This document shows, in pieces, positions 26,469-35,670 of a DNA stretch of 40,352 nucleotides. The notes under the pieces were generated by a model. The model was not told the origin of the DNA, searched no databases, and was given only the letters and a program-made list of their open reading frames with translations. Within the stretch, counting starts at the first letter, position 1; every line of letters starts with the position of its first letter. Both the position numbers and the translations under genes were made by a program. The stretch spans positions 1-40,352 of the forward strand of contig NZ_VRUU01000048.1 in assembly GCF_008039875.1 (NCBI RefSeq). The letters are read 5' to 3'. The stretch is from Methylobacterium sp. WL119. GTDB taxonomy: Bacteria; Pseudomonadota; Alphaproteobacteria; Rhizobiales; Beijerinckiaceae.

Positions 26469-28139
26469 ATGGTACGAGGGGCCGATTGTTGCGAACCGTT
26501 TCCAAGGTCTCGCTGTTTCCGATCCTATCGCCGACCCACCCGAACGAAGGGTACGACGCTGCCGACCGATCCGCGCTCCGACGCCATCCGTGACCCCGTC
26601 TCGCGAGACCGTACCCGCCGCGACGTCGTACGCCTGTCGGCCGTCGCTGCGGTGCTGGCCGGCGCCGGGTTCCTATCCGATCCGGCCGCCGCGGAGGACG
26701 CCCCCGCCCTGCCCGGCGCCGGCGCACCCTTCGACGCGTCGACCGTGCCCGCCCTCGCCCGCGCGCTGGCCAAGGCCGCCTACGCCGCCCCCCGCACCGA
26801 CGACCTCCCGGCCAGCCTCAAGGGGCTCAGCCGCGAGCAGTACGGCGCCATCCGCACCAAGCCCGCCGCCGCGATCTGGGCCGGCGACGATCTCGGCTTC
26901 ACGATCGAGCCGCTGCATCGCGGCGCGATCTTCACCGGCCGCGTCGCTCTGTTCCTGGTCGAGGACGGCCGCATCCGGCCGATCGCCTACGATCCGGCAA
27001 GCTTCGACACCGGCGGCTTCGCGTTGCCGGAATTCTCGGAGGATCCGGGCTTCTCCGGCTTCCGCCTGCGTGCCCGCTTCCCCGACGGCCCCGACCTTTC
27101 GGACTTCGCGGTGTTCCAGGGGGCCTCGTTCTTCCGCCTCGTCGCCAAGGGCCAGGGCTTCGGCATCAACGCCCGCGCGCTGACGCTGCGCCCGGCCGAC
27201 GCCCGCGGCGAGGAGTTCCCGATCTTCCGCGCGGTGTTTATCGAGCGCCCGGCCGACGGCGCCCTCGTCCTGCACGCCCTGATCGATTCCGATTCCGCCT
27301 CCGGCGCCCTGCGGATGGTGCTGCGGCCCGGCACCGAGGCCTCGACCACCGAGGTCGAGACCACGATCTTTGCCCGCAAGGCGATCGATCACCTGGGCCT
27401 GGGCGGCATGCAGGCGAGCTACCTGTTCGGCTCCGAGGATCGCCGCCGCGTCGACGACGCGCGCGCCGCCGCCTTCTCGGCCGCCGGCCTGCAGATCCGC
27501 AACGGCGCCGGCGAGGCCATCTGGCGCCCGGTCCACAACCCCGACGCGCTGCAGATCTCGTCCTTCGTCGACGAGAACCCGAAGGGCTTCGGGCTGATGC
27601 AGCGGGCGCGGACCTACGAGGGCTTCGAGGACGACGTGCAGCACTGGGAGTGGCGGCCCTCGCTCTGGCTGGAGCCGGCCGATGCCTGGGCGGGCGGCGC
27701 GGTGACGCTGATCGAGATCCCGAGCGATTCCGAATTCAACGAGAACGTGCTGGCCTACTGGCGGCCGAAGGAGCCCGTCGTCGCCGGCTCCGAGACGACC
27801 TTCCGCTACCGCCAGCACTGGTGCTGGCAGCCGCCCGCCGCGCCGCTGGCCACCGTGACCGGCACCCGCAGCGGGCGCGGAAGCGCTGGCGCGCGCCGCC
27901 TGTTCCTGGTCGACTTCACCGGGGACGGTCTGTTCTCCGAGGGCGGCCTCGACATCGCCCTGGCGGCGGCCCCGGGCAGCATCGCGCGCCAGCAGTTTTT
28001 CAGCTACCCGGAGCGCAGGACCGTCCGGGTCGCCTTCGAGCTCGATCCCGGCAGCGAGCGCGCGAGCGAGCTGCGCCTCGCCCTGGTGCGGGGCGGCCGG
28101 GCGGTGACCGAGACCTGGCTCTATCGCTGGACGCCGTAG
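26469..28139 (+). CDS. opgG: Periplasmic glucan biosynthesis protein, MdoG/OpgG-OpgD family
   Basis: A periplasmic protein needed for assembly of osmoregulated periplasmic glucans. It has an OpgG beta-sandwich domain (LGFTIEPLHRGAIFTG, DPASFDTGGFALPEF, IWRPVHNP, LMQRARTYEGFEDDVQHWEW). The N-terminal RTRRDVVRLSAVAAVLAGAG looks like a twin-arginine export signal, which in Enterobacteria is a feature of OpgD rather than OpgG, so the exact orthology is open. The given ATG 26469 has no ribosome site. CTG 26559, seven bases after AAGGG, would put about 22 residues before the Arg pair and is an attractive alternative. opgH follows 86 bp downstream. Confidence 0.88.
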   Translation: MVRGADCCEPFPRSRCFRSYRRPTRTKGTTLPTDPRSDAIRDPVSRDRTRRDVVRLSAVAAVLAGAGFLSDPAAAEDAPALPGAGAPFDASTVPALARALAKAAYAAPRTDDLPASLKGLSREQYGAIRTKPAAAIWAGDDLGFTIEPLHRGAIFTGRVALFLVEDGRIRPIAYDPASFDTGGFALPEFSEDPGFSGFRLRARFPDGPDLSDFAVFQGASFFRLVAKGQGFGINARALTLRPADARGEEFPIFRAVFIERPADGALVLHALIDSDSASGALRMVLRPGTEASTTEVETTIFARKAIDHLGLGGMQASYLFGSEDRRRVDDARAAAFSAAGLQIRNGAGEAIWRPVHNPDALQISSFVDENPKGFGLMQRARTYEGFEDDVQHWEWRPSLWLEPADAWAGGAVTLIEIPSDSEFNENVLAYWRPKEPVVAGSETTFRYRQHWCWQPPAAPLATVTGTRSGRGSAGARRLFLVDFTGDGLFSEGGLDIALAAAPGSIARQQFFSYPERRTVRVAFELDPGSERASELRLALVRGGRAVTETWLYRWTP

Positions 28140-28225
28140 AAGGCAGCGGCGTTCGAGGGACCGCCGGGCCGCATCGGCCGGCCCCGCAAGAATCCGAAGA
28201 CGAGGATGGATCAAAGGCCGTGCGC

Positions 28226-30397
28226 ATGGACGATTTCGCCGCCCTCCCCGCGACCGCACGGCGCGACGCCCCGTCGGGCTACCCGGGCGAGCGGTCGTTC
28301 CCCGACGCCTTGCCGCCGGAATCGCCCCTGGCGATGCCGGTGCAGAGCCTGTCCGCCTGGGACCCAGCGCTCGGGCATGCGCCGTCGCGGCACCCGGCCC
28401 GCCCTCACGCGTCCCGCCTCCTCGTCTTCGGCGGCGCGGTCGCGCTCACCGCCTATGGCGGCTGGCAGATGTACGAGACCGTGTCGGTCTCGGGCTCGCC
28501 GACGGCGCTGCAGTACGTGCTGGTCGCGCTGTTCCTCCTGACCTTCTCGTGGATCGCGCTGGCCTTCACGAGCGCGATCCTTGGCTTCGCCGTGCTGCTG
28601 CGCCGCCCGCGCCTGCCGCCGGTGCCGGCGGCCCTCGCCACCCGCACCGCCATCCTGATGCCGGTCTACAACGAGGGCACGGCCCGCACCTTCGCGGCGA
28701 TCGAGGCGATGCGCGAGGCAGTCGACGCCACCGGCCTCGGCACGGCCTTCGACTGGTTCGTGCTGTCGGATTCAACGCAAGCCGACGCCTGGATTGCCGA
28801 GGAGCGCGCCTTCTTGGGCTTGCGCGCCCAGCTCGGCCCCGACGCCCGCCTGTACTACCGTCACCGCCGGAAGAACCATCACCGCAAGGCCGGCAACATC
28901 GGCGACTTCGTCACCCGCTGGGGCGGGGCCTACGACCACATGCTAGTGCTCGACGCTGACAGCCTGATGACCGGCGACAGCGTCGTCCGGCTCGCCGGCG
29001 CGATGGAGGCGGACGCGGATGCCGGCATCATCCAGACGCTGCCGCTCATCATCAACCGTAACACGCTGTTCGCCCGGGTGACCCAGTTCGCCGCCCGCAT
29101 CTACGGCCCGGTGATCGCCACCGGCCTCGGCCACTGGTCAGGGCGCGACGGCAACTACTGGGGCCACAACGCGATCATCCGCACCCGCGCCTTCGCCGCC
29201 GCCTGCGGCCTGCCGGACCTTCCCGGGACGCCGCCCTTCGGCGGCCACGTGCTCAGCCACGACTTCGTGGAGGCCGCCCTGATCCGCCGCGCCGGCTGGG
29301 CGGTGTACATGCTGCCGACGCTGCCGGGCTCCTACGAGGAGAGCCCACCCTCGCTGATCGACGTGGCGGTCCGCGACCGGCGCTGGGCGCAGGGCAACCT
29401 CCAGCACGCGCGGATCATCGGGGCGGCGGGGCTGAAGGCGGCCTCGCGCCAGCACTTCGCCACCGGCATCGCCGGCTACGCCGCCTCGCCATTCTGGCTG
29501 TGCCAGCTCGTGGTCGGCATCGCGCTGGTGCTGCAGACGGCCTACGTGAAGCCCGAATACTTCACCACCGAGTTCGGCCTCTACCCGGTCTTCCCGCGCT
29601 TCGATCCGGTGCGCGCGCTGCAGCTCTTCGGGCTGACCATGGGCATCCTGCTGGCCCCGAAGTTTTTGGGCCTTCTCCTGGCGCTGATCGACGGTCCGGT
29701 GCGTCGGGCCTGCGGCGGCGCGGGCCGGCTGATCGCGTCCTGCCTCATCGAGATCCTGCTCTCGGCGCTGATCGCGCCGATTGCGATGGTGATCCAGTCG
29801 GGCTCGGTGTTCAGCATCCTCGCCGGGCGCGACACCGGCTGGAACCCGCAACGGCGCGACGATGGCTCGATCCCGCTCGGCGACATCGTCCGCCGCCACC
29901 GCTGGCACACGGTGCTGGGGCTGGTCTCGGGGATCGCCGCCTTCGCCATCGCCACCTCGCTGTTCCTCTGGATGGCGCCGACCATCCTCGGCCTCGTCCT
30001 TGCGATCCCGATCTCCTGGGCGAGCGGGCAGCTGGCGCTCGGCCTCGCCCTGAAGCGGCGCGGCCTGCTGATGACGCCGGAGGAGCGCGACCCGCCGCCG
30101 ATCGCCACCCGCGCCGGCGCGCTCGCCGCCCGCAACCAGGCCCGAGGCCTCGACGAGGCCGACGCGCTCGCGGCGCTCCACGCCGACCCGGCCCTGGTGG
30201 ACGCCCACACCCGCATGCTGCCGAGCGCCGAGCCGCGCCCCCGCGGCCGGGTCGACGTCGACCACACCCTAGCTCAGGCCAAGGTCGTCGAGGCCGAGAC
30301 CCTCGACGAGGCCCGCACCTGGCTCAGCCCCAGGGAGCGCATGGCCCTCCTCCACGACCGCGCCCTGCTCGACCGCCTCGCGCGCCTCGCCCCATGA
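28226..30397 (+). CDS. opgH: Glucans biosynthesis glucosyltransferase H
   Basis: An inner-membrane family-2 glycosyltransferase (723 aa) that polymerises glucose from UDP-glucose into the backbone of periplasmic glucans. Two membrane segments lie near residues 75-130 and several more after 430. The catalytic domain between them has ILMPVYNEGTARTFAAI, YRHRRKNHHRKAGN, the Asp motif LVLDADSLMTGD, SHDFVEAAL and the RRWAQGNLQH box. ATG 28226 has AAAGG about nine bases upstream; GTG 28220 is nearly equivalent. It works with the OpgG/D protein upstream in osmoadaptation of the periplasm. Confidence 0.95.
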   Translation: MDDFAALPATARRDAPSGYPGERSFPDALPPESPLAMPVQSLSAWDPALGHAPSRHPARPHASRLLVFGGAVALTAYGGWQMYETVSVSGSPTALQYVLVALFLLTFSWIALAFTSAILGFAVLLRRPRLPPVPAALATRTAILMPVYNEGTARTFAAIEAMREAVDATGLGTAFDWFVLSDSTQADAWIAEERAFLGLRAQLGPDARLYYRHRRKNHHRKAGNIGDFVTRWGGAYDHMLVLDADSLMTGDSVVRLAGAMEADADAGIIQTLPLIINRNTLFARVTQFAARIYGPVIATGLGHWSGRDGNYWGHNAIIRTRAFAAACGLPDLPGTPPFGGHVLSHDFVEAALIRRAGWAVYMLPTLPGSYEESPPSLIDVAVRDRRWAQGNLQHARIIGAAGLKAASRQHFATGIAGYAASPFWLCQLVVGIALVLQTAYVKPEYFTTEFGLYPVFPRFDPVRALQLFGLTMGILLAPKFLGLLLALIDGPVRRACGGAGRLIASCLIEILLSALIAPIAMVIQSGSVFSILAGRDTGWNPQRRDDGSIPLGDIVRRHRWHTVLGLVSGIAAFAIATSLFLWMAPTILGLVLAIPISWASGQLALGLALKRRGLLMTPEERDPPPIATRAGALAARNQARGLDEADALAALHADPALVDAHTRMLPSAEPRPRGRVDVDHTLAQAKVVEAETLDEARTWLSPRERMALLHDRALLDRLARLAP

Positions 30398-30450
30398 CCC
30401 GATTTTCCCGATGTCCGCCGGCTCCGAACTTCGCTACAACTCGATCCGCC

Positions 30451-30540
30451 GGAAGGGTGGCCGAGTGGTTTAAGGCAGCGGTCTTGAAAACCGCCGTGGG
30501 GGCAACTCCACCGTGGGTTCGAATCCCACCTCTTCCGCCA
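30451..30540 (+). tRNA. tRNA-Ser (anticodon TGA)
   Basis: A 90-base class II tRNA with a long variable arm. Acceptor GGAAGGG pairs with CTCTTCC (one G-U), discriminator G, and CCA is encoded. The anticodon loop CTTGAAA gives TGA for reading UCA and related codons. The T arm has GTGGG-TTCGAAT-CCCAC. An integrase gene starts 77 bp downstream, marking this tRNA as an island attachment site. Confidence 0.96.
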
Positions 30541-30617
30541 GCTCGCTGCTAAGTGGCTGATACGCCACGAAATGCACCGAAATCAACGGCTTACGTCTGG
30601 GCGACTGCTACACACGA

Positions 30618-32435
30618 GTGTACGCATGGAGCATGAAGGACGTGGGTCGGCACACATACCTTGCGCGTCGCAAGGGGACAGCGAACTGGCAATTTCGGGC
30701 GAGGGTCCCGCTCGATCTCGTTGCCGACTTCGGCAAGCGGGAGGTCACCCGGAGCCTGGGAACCTCCGATCTGGCGGAAGCGAAGCGCCGGGTTCGCGAT
30801 GAAGCTGACGCATTCGACAAGCAGTGCCGAGCCCTTCGTGACCGGGCAGCATCCGATGGCGGCGTCACGATCGGGAGCGTCCCGCTCACATCGTTGAGCG
30901 AGACCGCGATCGAGCAAATGGCGATCGGCTGGTTCAGCACCGTGGCTGCCGAAGGTGAGCAACGGGCGCGTCTGGCGGTTCCGCTCGATCGAGACGAAGC
31001 CCTGATCAACCTGGGGCAGGATGAGGCGGCGCTGAACGACCCGGACGACCTGGGCCTTGATGCGTCCTATCAGACCGCGATCCGGCTTCTGCGGGCCGCC
31101 GACGTTCGCTTGCTCCGGCGCCAGCTCAACCCGATCCGCGCTGCCGGATCGCCGATGCTGTTCGTGGTGTCGCGTGAGGACGCAGCCTCCGCGCAATTTC
31201 GGCAGCTCTTGGCCCTACTGCGCAGGGCGCGGCTGGAAGACGTACATCGGAGCAGGGCGCAGCTGCCAGGCAACTACCAGGATGTGGCGTTCGATCCGGT
31301 GTTCCGGCCACGTGTCGAGCCGAACAGCAAGACGCTGGCCCAGGTGATCGCGGCGTTCCAAGCGGAGCCCGAGCGGGCCGGGCAGATCACCAAGCTTCAG
31401 CAAACCTACGCATCGGTCTTCCGCCTTGCGAGCGAGATGTTTGGCGCGGATCGGCCTATTCGTGAGATCGATCGAGACGAGTGCAAGGCATTCCGGGCGA
31501 CAGTCCAAGCGCTCCCGCCGAACGCAACCAAACGCTTTCCTGGCAAGGCCTTGGTAGATGTCGCCAAGCTGGCGAAGCCTGAGAACGATCGTCTTCGTCC
31601 AAGCACGATCAATCATTACCTCGATGCTCTAGCGATGCTCTTCAACTACGCTCAAAGCGAGGGATGGATCACTCAAAACCCGGCCAAGCGGCTCGCCATC
31701 AAGGGCGTGAAGAAGCGTGGCCGTCGCGACCCGTTCACCGCTGCGGAGTTGACCAAGATCTTCCAGGCGCCTCTCTACGCCGGCTGCGTGGACGATGAGG
31801 GCGGCTATGCGAAGCCCGGCCCGAACCACCCCCGCCGCGGCCGGTTCTGGATACCGCTGATCAGCCTCTTCACCGGTATGAGGCAAGGAGAGGTCGCGCA
31901 GCTCCGCACCGACGACGTACGCCTCTTTCAGGGCGTCTTGTGCATCTTCATCGCGGCGGACGGCGACGACGTAGACGAGGCCGATCGGAAGCGGGTGAAG
32001 ACAGAAGCCGGCGAGCGCTTCGTACCGGTCCACCCCATGCTGGAGCAGATTGGGTTCGCTCGGCATGTCGAGAGGATGGGCAAGGCTGGCGCCGAACGGC
32101 TGTTCCCGGACATCGTGCGCGGGGCTGACGGCTATTTCAGCCCCTTCTCCAAATGGTTCGGACGGTTCCTCGCAGAGGCGGGCGTCAAACGAGATCGGAA
32201 CGCGTTTCACAGCTTCCGGCACACCTTCCGGGATGCGATGCGGGAAGCAGACGTGCCACTCGACAGCGTAATTGCACTGGGGGGATGGGAAGATGGTAGC
32301 ACCCAAGCGAACTACGGTGGCCGGCAGATTGCCGCGCCAACGCTCCATCGGCACATCAAGCGCATCCGCTACGATGGACTAGATCTGATGCACCTGATTG
32401 ATGTCGATGAGAAGGCTTCAGAGGTTCAACGGTAA
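30618..32435 (+). CDS. Tyrosine recombinase / phage-type integrase
   Basis: A site-specific recombinase of 605 aa that probably drove insertion of the following island at tRNA-Ser. The N terminus (KDVGRHTYLARRKGTANWQF) is the DUF6538-like domain found in long alphaproteobacterial integrases. A core-binding region lies near 230-330. The catalytic domain has the first Arg in FTGMRQGEVAQLR (near 418), HSFRHTFRD (near 530) and the nucleophilic Tyr in QANYGG (near 565). GTG 30618 and ATG 30633 are both possible starts. The frame is intact, so the protein may still be active. No repeat of the tRNA 3' end is visible in the window, so the far attachment site lies beyond it or has been lost. Confidence 0.93.
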   Translation: MYAWSMKDVGRHTYLARRKGTANWQFRARVPLDLVADFGKREVTRSLGTSDLAEAKRRVRDEADAFDKQCRALRDRAASDGGVTIGSVPLTSLSETAIEQMAIGWFSTVAAEGEQRARLAVPLDRDEALINLGQDEAALNDPDDLGLDASYQTAIRLLRAADVRLLRRQLNPIRAAGSPMLFVVSREDAASAQFRQLLALLRRARLEDVHRSRAQLPGNYQDVAFDPVFRPRVEPNSKTLAQVIAAFQAEPERAGQITKLQQTYASVFRLASEMFGADRPIREIDRDECKAFRATVQALPPNATKRFPGKALVDVAKLAKPENDRLRPSTINHYLDALAMLFNYAQSEGWITQNPAKRLAIKGVKKRGRRDPFTAAELTKIFQAPLYAGCVDDEGGYAKPGPNHPRRGRFWIPLISLFTGMRQGEVAQLRTDDVRLFQGVLCIFIAADGDDVDEADRKRVKTEAGERFVPVHPMLEQIGFARHVERMGKAGAERLFPDIVRGADGYFSPFSKWFGRFLAEAGVKRDRNAFHSFRHTFRDAMREADVPLDSVIALGGWEDGSTQANYGGRQIAAPTLHRHIKRIRYDGLDLMHLIDVDEKASEVQR

Positions 32436-32802
32436 AGCTCACACCCCAGTGCAACCGGTTTCACTCAGCGGCGGCGGCTCGCCGAAGCCGCACGCCGGGG
32501 GCATCGCCCGGCAAGAACTCGGTCTCGGTCTCCGTCAGCACCCACTCGATCGGGCTCAACGTCGCCTTCGGTCACTCGGAAGGCACCTGCTCTGGACACG
32601 AGCGATCACCACTGCCCCGTCGGCAGGCAGCACGAGACCCCGACCCTCCAGGGCATCGCGGATCTTGGACAGGCTCGACTTCGACGCCCGGAGAACCCGC
32701 CCCCGGCTCGCCCTCGCCCAGCGCTTGATCCCCTGCCCCGATGGTGGACCGTGGACCGCCGCGAAGGCCGGCACCATCCTCCGGCGGCTTGCGGGGGAGT
32801 GG
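32436..32802. other. Region of gene fragments after the integrase
   Basis: No complete gene. The minus strand holds a short frame ending at 32461 with LSPIEWVLTETETEFLPGDA and GVRLRRAAA, and in a second frame SKIRDALEGRGLVLPADG, which resembles the C-terminal part of small XRE-type regulators. These may be pieces of one decayed regulator, but I cannot join them with confidence. Confidence 0.3.
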
Positions 32803-33003
32803 ATGACCGAAAACCGCCCCCGCCTCCGGCGCGGCGATAGCCTGCCGCTGGAGCTGGAGCTGAACCAGGTGCACGAACCCTATGAGGTCGCGGTGATGGG
32901 CGAGGCGATCGTGCCGCCGGCAGCCCCAGCGATCGAGCCCGCGGACGTGATCGAGCTTCCGCTGCAGGAAGCCGGTCCGCGCCGTCGCGCCATTCGGATC
33001 TAG
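32803..33003 (+). CDS. Small hypothetical protein, 66 aa
   Basis: ATG 32803 has GGGGGAG four bases upstream and opens MTENRPRLRRGDSLPLELEL, ending in a basic RRRAIRI tail. The frame continues upstream with GGPWTAAKAGTILRRLAGEW, reminiscent of serine-recombinase tails, so this could instead be the end of a decayed larger gene. The stop TAG is the first triplet of the 28-bp inverted repeat that bounds the next module. The protein is acidic in the middle and soluble; no known family. Confidence 0.4.
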   Translation: MTENRPRLRRGDSLPLELELNQVHEPYEVAVMGEAIVPPAAPAIEPADVIELPLQEAGPRRRAIRI

Positions 33004-33028
33004 TGGTCAAAATCTGACGCTTGGTACC
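33001..33028 (+). repeat. Left terminal inverted repeat of the 5.7-kb module
   Basis: 28 bases starting TAGTGGTCAAAATCTGACGC and ending GGTACC. It matches the reverse complement of 38668-38695 at 25 of 28 positions (differences at 5, 8 and 9). A GTCCGCTT...AAGCGGAC inverted pair (33029-33036 and 33080-33087) adjoins it on the inside. Confidence 0.7.
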
Positions 33029-33255
33029 GTCCGCTTCCGACCCAACCCAGACGCCTGGAGCGCCGTCATCGCTTCTTCGAAGCGGACGTTTGCTGGCTGT
33101 CCGGCAACTTCAGTTTAGGGTGGCAACCGGACCCTGCCCCTTCGTTCCGAAACAGACGTTCCTCCTCCGATCCAATCCGGTCATGCGTAAATAGGGTCCG
33201 CCTACTTCGGTTCAGTCCTGCCCACCCTAGCTTGGCAAGAAAGGGAGCCAAACAC

Positions 33256-34545
33256 GTGGATCATGAGATCGGTGAAGGACAAGGGCAGCCACCCGCTTCG
33301 AGCCAACGCTCCGTCTCCAAGTCGCTCGACCTGCTGAACTTGCTGCTGATCGACGTGAACGGGGCGATCAAACCCTACCTTAACGTCTACCTCTACGTGC
33401 ATCGCGGTTGGGACGACGCCTCGGTCGGGCTGGTGAGCACGGTGGCGGGCATCGTCGGCATCGTGGCGCAAACGCCCATCGGGACCGCCATCGACGCGGT
33501 CCGCGACAAGCGCGTGATCCTGCTCGGTGCCCTGGTCGCGCTCTCCCTAGCCACCCTCCTCATCGCGCTCTTTCCAAACTTCTGGTCCGTGCTCGTCGCC
33601 TCCTGCGTTCTCGCGGCGGTCGGCGGCATGCTCAGCCCAGCCGTAGCGGCGCTCACTCTCGGCCTGTTCCCCGCCGGGAAGCTGGCCCGACGTTTCGGCC
33701 GCAACGCCGCCCTGGAGCGTACCGGGAACGTCGCCATCGCCGCACTGATCGGCCTCGTCGGTTGGCTGTTCCCAGACCGGGCGGTGTTCCTCCTGGTGCC
33801 CGCCTGCGCCATCGTTTCGGCGGCGGCCCTCTACGCCATCCCCCGTCGGGCAATCGATGCGCGCCGAGCCCGTGGGGGCGGTGAGGGCGAAGCGGAAGAC
33901 GCACCCGCCGGGTGGCGGTCGCTGCTGACCAACCGGCCGCTCGTGGTCTTCGCCGCATGCGTTGGGCTGTTCCACTTCGCCAACGCGCCGCTTCTGACCC
34001 TCGTGGCGCAGGAAAGCGGGCGCGTGCGCCCGGACTGGTCGTCCGTCATCGTCTCAGTCTGCATCATCGGCGCCCAGGCGGTGATGGTGCCGATGGGGCT
34101 CATCGTCGGCCGCCGTGCCGAACGCTGGGGGCGCAAGCCCCTCCTCGTGATCGGCTTTGCCGCGCTGCCCGTTCGGGCCTTGCTCTACCTCGCCTGGCGC
34201 GACCCATACTGGCTGATCGCGGTCCAGTGCCTCGACGGCATCGGCGCCGGACTGCTCAGCGCGATGAAGCCCCTGGTGATGGCCGACATTACCCGTGGCA
34301 CCGGCCGCTACAACGCCGCCCACGGTCTTATCGGAACCGTGCAGGGCGCTGGCGCCTCCCTGTCCTTCGTTATCGCCGGAACCTTGGTGCAGACGGCGGG
34401 GTTCGATGCAGCCTACCTCGCCTGTGCCGCGGCCGCCGCGGTCGCCCTCGCGGTGTTGGTGGCGCTGATGCCAGAAACCGCTTCCGAGCGGCCTCGTAGC
34501 GGACCGGCGGCGTGGTTGCGGGCGATGCTGCCGGGCAAAGCTTAA
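33256..34545 (+). CDS. MFS transporter
   Basis: A 429-residue inner-membrane transporter with about twelve hydrophobic segments. The family motif between helices 2 and 3 appears as GTAIDAVRDKRVILLG, and its second-half counterpart as GRRAERWGRKPLLVIG. The substrate is unknown; drug- or sugar-type efflux are both possible. I place the start at GTG 33256 because AAGGGAG lies about 8 bases upstream; TTG 33232 adds 8 residues without a better site. The acid phosphatase gene starts 10 bases after its stop, so the two form an operon, which suggests handling of a phosphorylated compound or lipid headgroup. Confidence 0.88.
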   Translation: MDHEIGEGQGQPPASSQRSVSKSLDLLNLLLIDVNGAIKPYLNVYLYVHRGWDDASVGLVSTVAGIVGIVAQTPIGTAIDAVRDKRVILLGALVALSLATLLIALFPNFWSVLVASCVLAAVGGMLSPAVAALTLGLFPAGKLARRFGRNAALERTGNVAIAALIGLVGWLFPDRAVFLLVPACAIVSAAALYAIPRRAIDARRARGGGEGEAEDAPAGWRSLLTNRPLVVFAACVGLFHFANAPLLTLVAQESGRVRPDWSSVIVSVCIIGAQAVMVPMGLIVGRRAERWGRKPLLVIGFAALPVRALLYLAWRDPYWLIAVQCLDGIGAGLLSAMKPLVMADITRGTGRYNAAHGLIGTVQGAGASLSFVIAGTLVQTAGFDAAYLACAAAAAVALAVLVALMPETASERPRSGPAAWLRAMLPGKA

Positions 34546-34554
34546 GGAGGGTCA

Positions 34555-35280
34555 GTGGGACGTCACGTTTCTGGAACAGGCCGCCGGCGGGCCGCGACGC
34601 TCGCGGTTTTTCTGTTTCTCGCCCTGCCTGCGGCTGCAGGCACGCTGCGCAGCACCTACGTCGATCCGACCGCGATGGCGTTGCAACGTGTCCTACCCCC
34701 GCCGCCTGCGGCAGGTTCGGAGCCGGCCAGGGCCGACATGCAGGCGGTCGAGGCGGCCGTCGGCGCCCGCACTTCCGAGGATGAGCGACGCATCACGGCG
34801 AACCTCCCGTGCACGCTCGACCGCTTCAGCGGTGTTCTGGGTCCGGCCTTCACCGCGGCGACGATGCCGGTCACCGCCGGGCTGATCGAGCGCATGTTCC
34901 AGGATGGTGAGCTGACCGTGCTGGCAGCCAAGGCCGCCATCGCTCGGCCGCGCCCCTACACGCTGAAGCCCGATCTCGCCACGTTCGGACATCGCTCCGA
35001 CAGCACCTCCTACCCAAGCGGTCACGCCACGTTCGGGTATCTCGCTGCCACGGTGCTCTCGCATCTCGTGCCGGATAAACGCCAGGCGCTGTTTGCTTTC
35101 GCAAGCTCGTATGGGGCCAACCGCATGATCGCGGGCACGCACTTCCCGTCCGATCTCGAAGCGGGGAAGATCGCGGCGGCCGTCATCGCTGAGGCGTTGT
35201 TCCGCGATCCACGCTTCCAACAGGACCTGGCGCGAGCCGCTGCGGAAGTCGCTGCCCAGGACACGTCAACCGTCCGGTGA
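34555..35280 (+). CDS. Secreted PAP2 / class A acid phosphatase
   Basis: A periplasmic vanadate-sensitive-type phosphatase of 241 aa. A signal peptide is seen at 12-28 (AATLAVFLFLALPAAAG). The three PAP2 motifs are present: KAAIARPRPY near 125, SYPSGHATFGYL near 157 (catalytic His) and SYGANRMIAGTHFPSDLEAG near 183 (His nucleophile region). In the last motif the usual SR is replaced by AN-R (GANRMIAGTHFPSD), as in class A enzymes. GTG 34555 has AAGGAGG seven bases upstream, right after the MFS stop. It dephosphorylates a periplasmic substrate, possibly one moved by the adjacent MFS protein. Confidence 0.9.
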   Translation: MGRHVSGTGRRRAATLAVFLFLALPAAAGTLRSTYVDPTAMALQRVLPPPPAAGSEPARADMQAVEAAVGARTSEDERRITANLPCTLDRFSGVLGPAFTAATMPVTAGLIERMFQDGELTVLAAKAAIARPRPYTLKPDLATFGHRSDSTSYPSGHATFGYLAATVLSHLVPDKRQALFAFASSYGANRMIAGTHFPSDLEAGKIAAAVIAEALFRDPRFQQDLARAAAEVAAQDTSTVR

Positions 35281-35461
35281 GAGGGAGGCCTCGAAGCTGC
35301 TGCATCACGAGGGCGGGAGGCAGATTGCAGGGCAAATGCCGCCGCCTAATTGTGGTGGCCGGTGCTTCACCTCGTAAAAGTGCACACGCATGGCGCCTTC
35401 GTAAACATCCCGGAGACAAGCTCCACGATTCCCGACCACCCTGACAGCAGGAGATCCGACG

Positions 35462-35638
35462 ATGCACTACGTCACCAAGGAGAGAGCCGCCGATGGGCAC
35501 TTCATGGTCAAGGTCGCCGGCCGCGCTGTTACGGAGGCCTGTGAGAAGCGGCAAGCCAAGAGGCTTGTCCGGGCGATCCGGGGCTTGCGGCGTCTGAAGA
35601 AGGCGAAGAAGCAGGCGGGCGCTCGGCACGGGTACTGA
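35462..35638 (+). CDS. Very small basic hypothetical protein, 58 aa
   Basis: ATG 35462 has CAGGAG nine bases upstream. It starts MHYVTKERAADGHFMVKVAG and ends in a highly basic helix (RLVRAIRGLRRLKKAKKQAG) and HGY. It is rich in Lys and Arg with one Cys, so nucleic-acid or membrane-surface binding is conceivable, but no family is recognised. It lies 181 bp after the acid phosphatase and converges on the minus-strand PepSY operon. Confidence 0.5.
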   Translation: MHYVTKERAADGHFMVKVAGRAVTEACEKRQAKRLVRAIRGLRRLKKAKKQAGARHGY

Positions 35639-35670
35639 ACGCGCGCCGCCTCGACGGAGCGGCGGGACGC

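Noticed and set aside
32436..32802. Complete serine recombinase after the tyrosine integrase
   Set aside because: Only a short stretch (GGPWTAAKAGTILRRL) resembles a recombinase tail; there is no resolvase catalytic domain.
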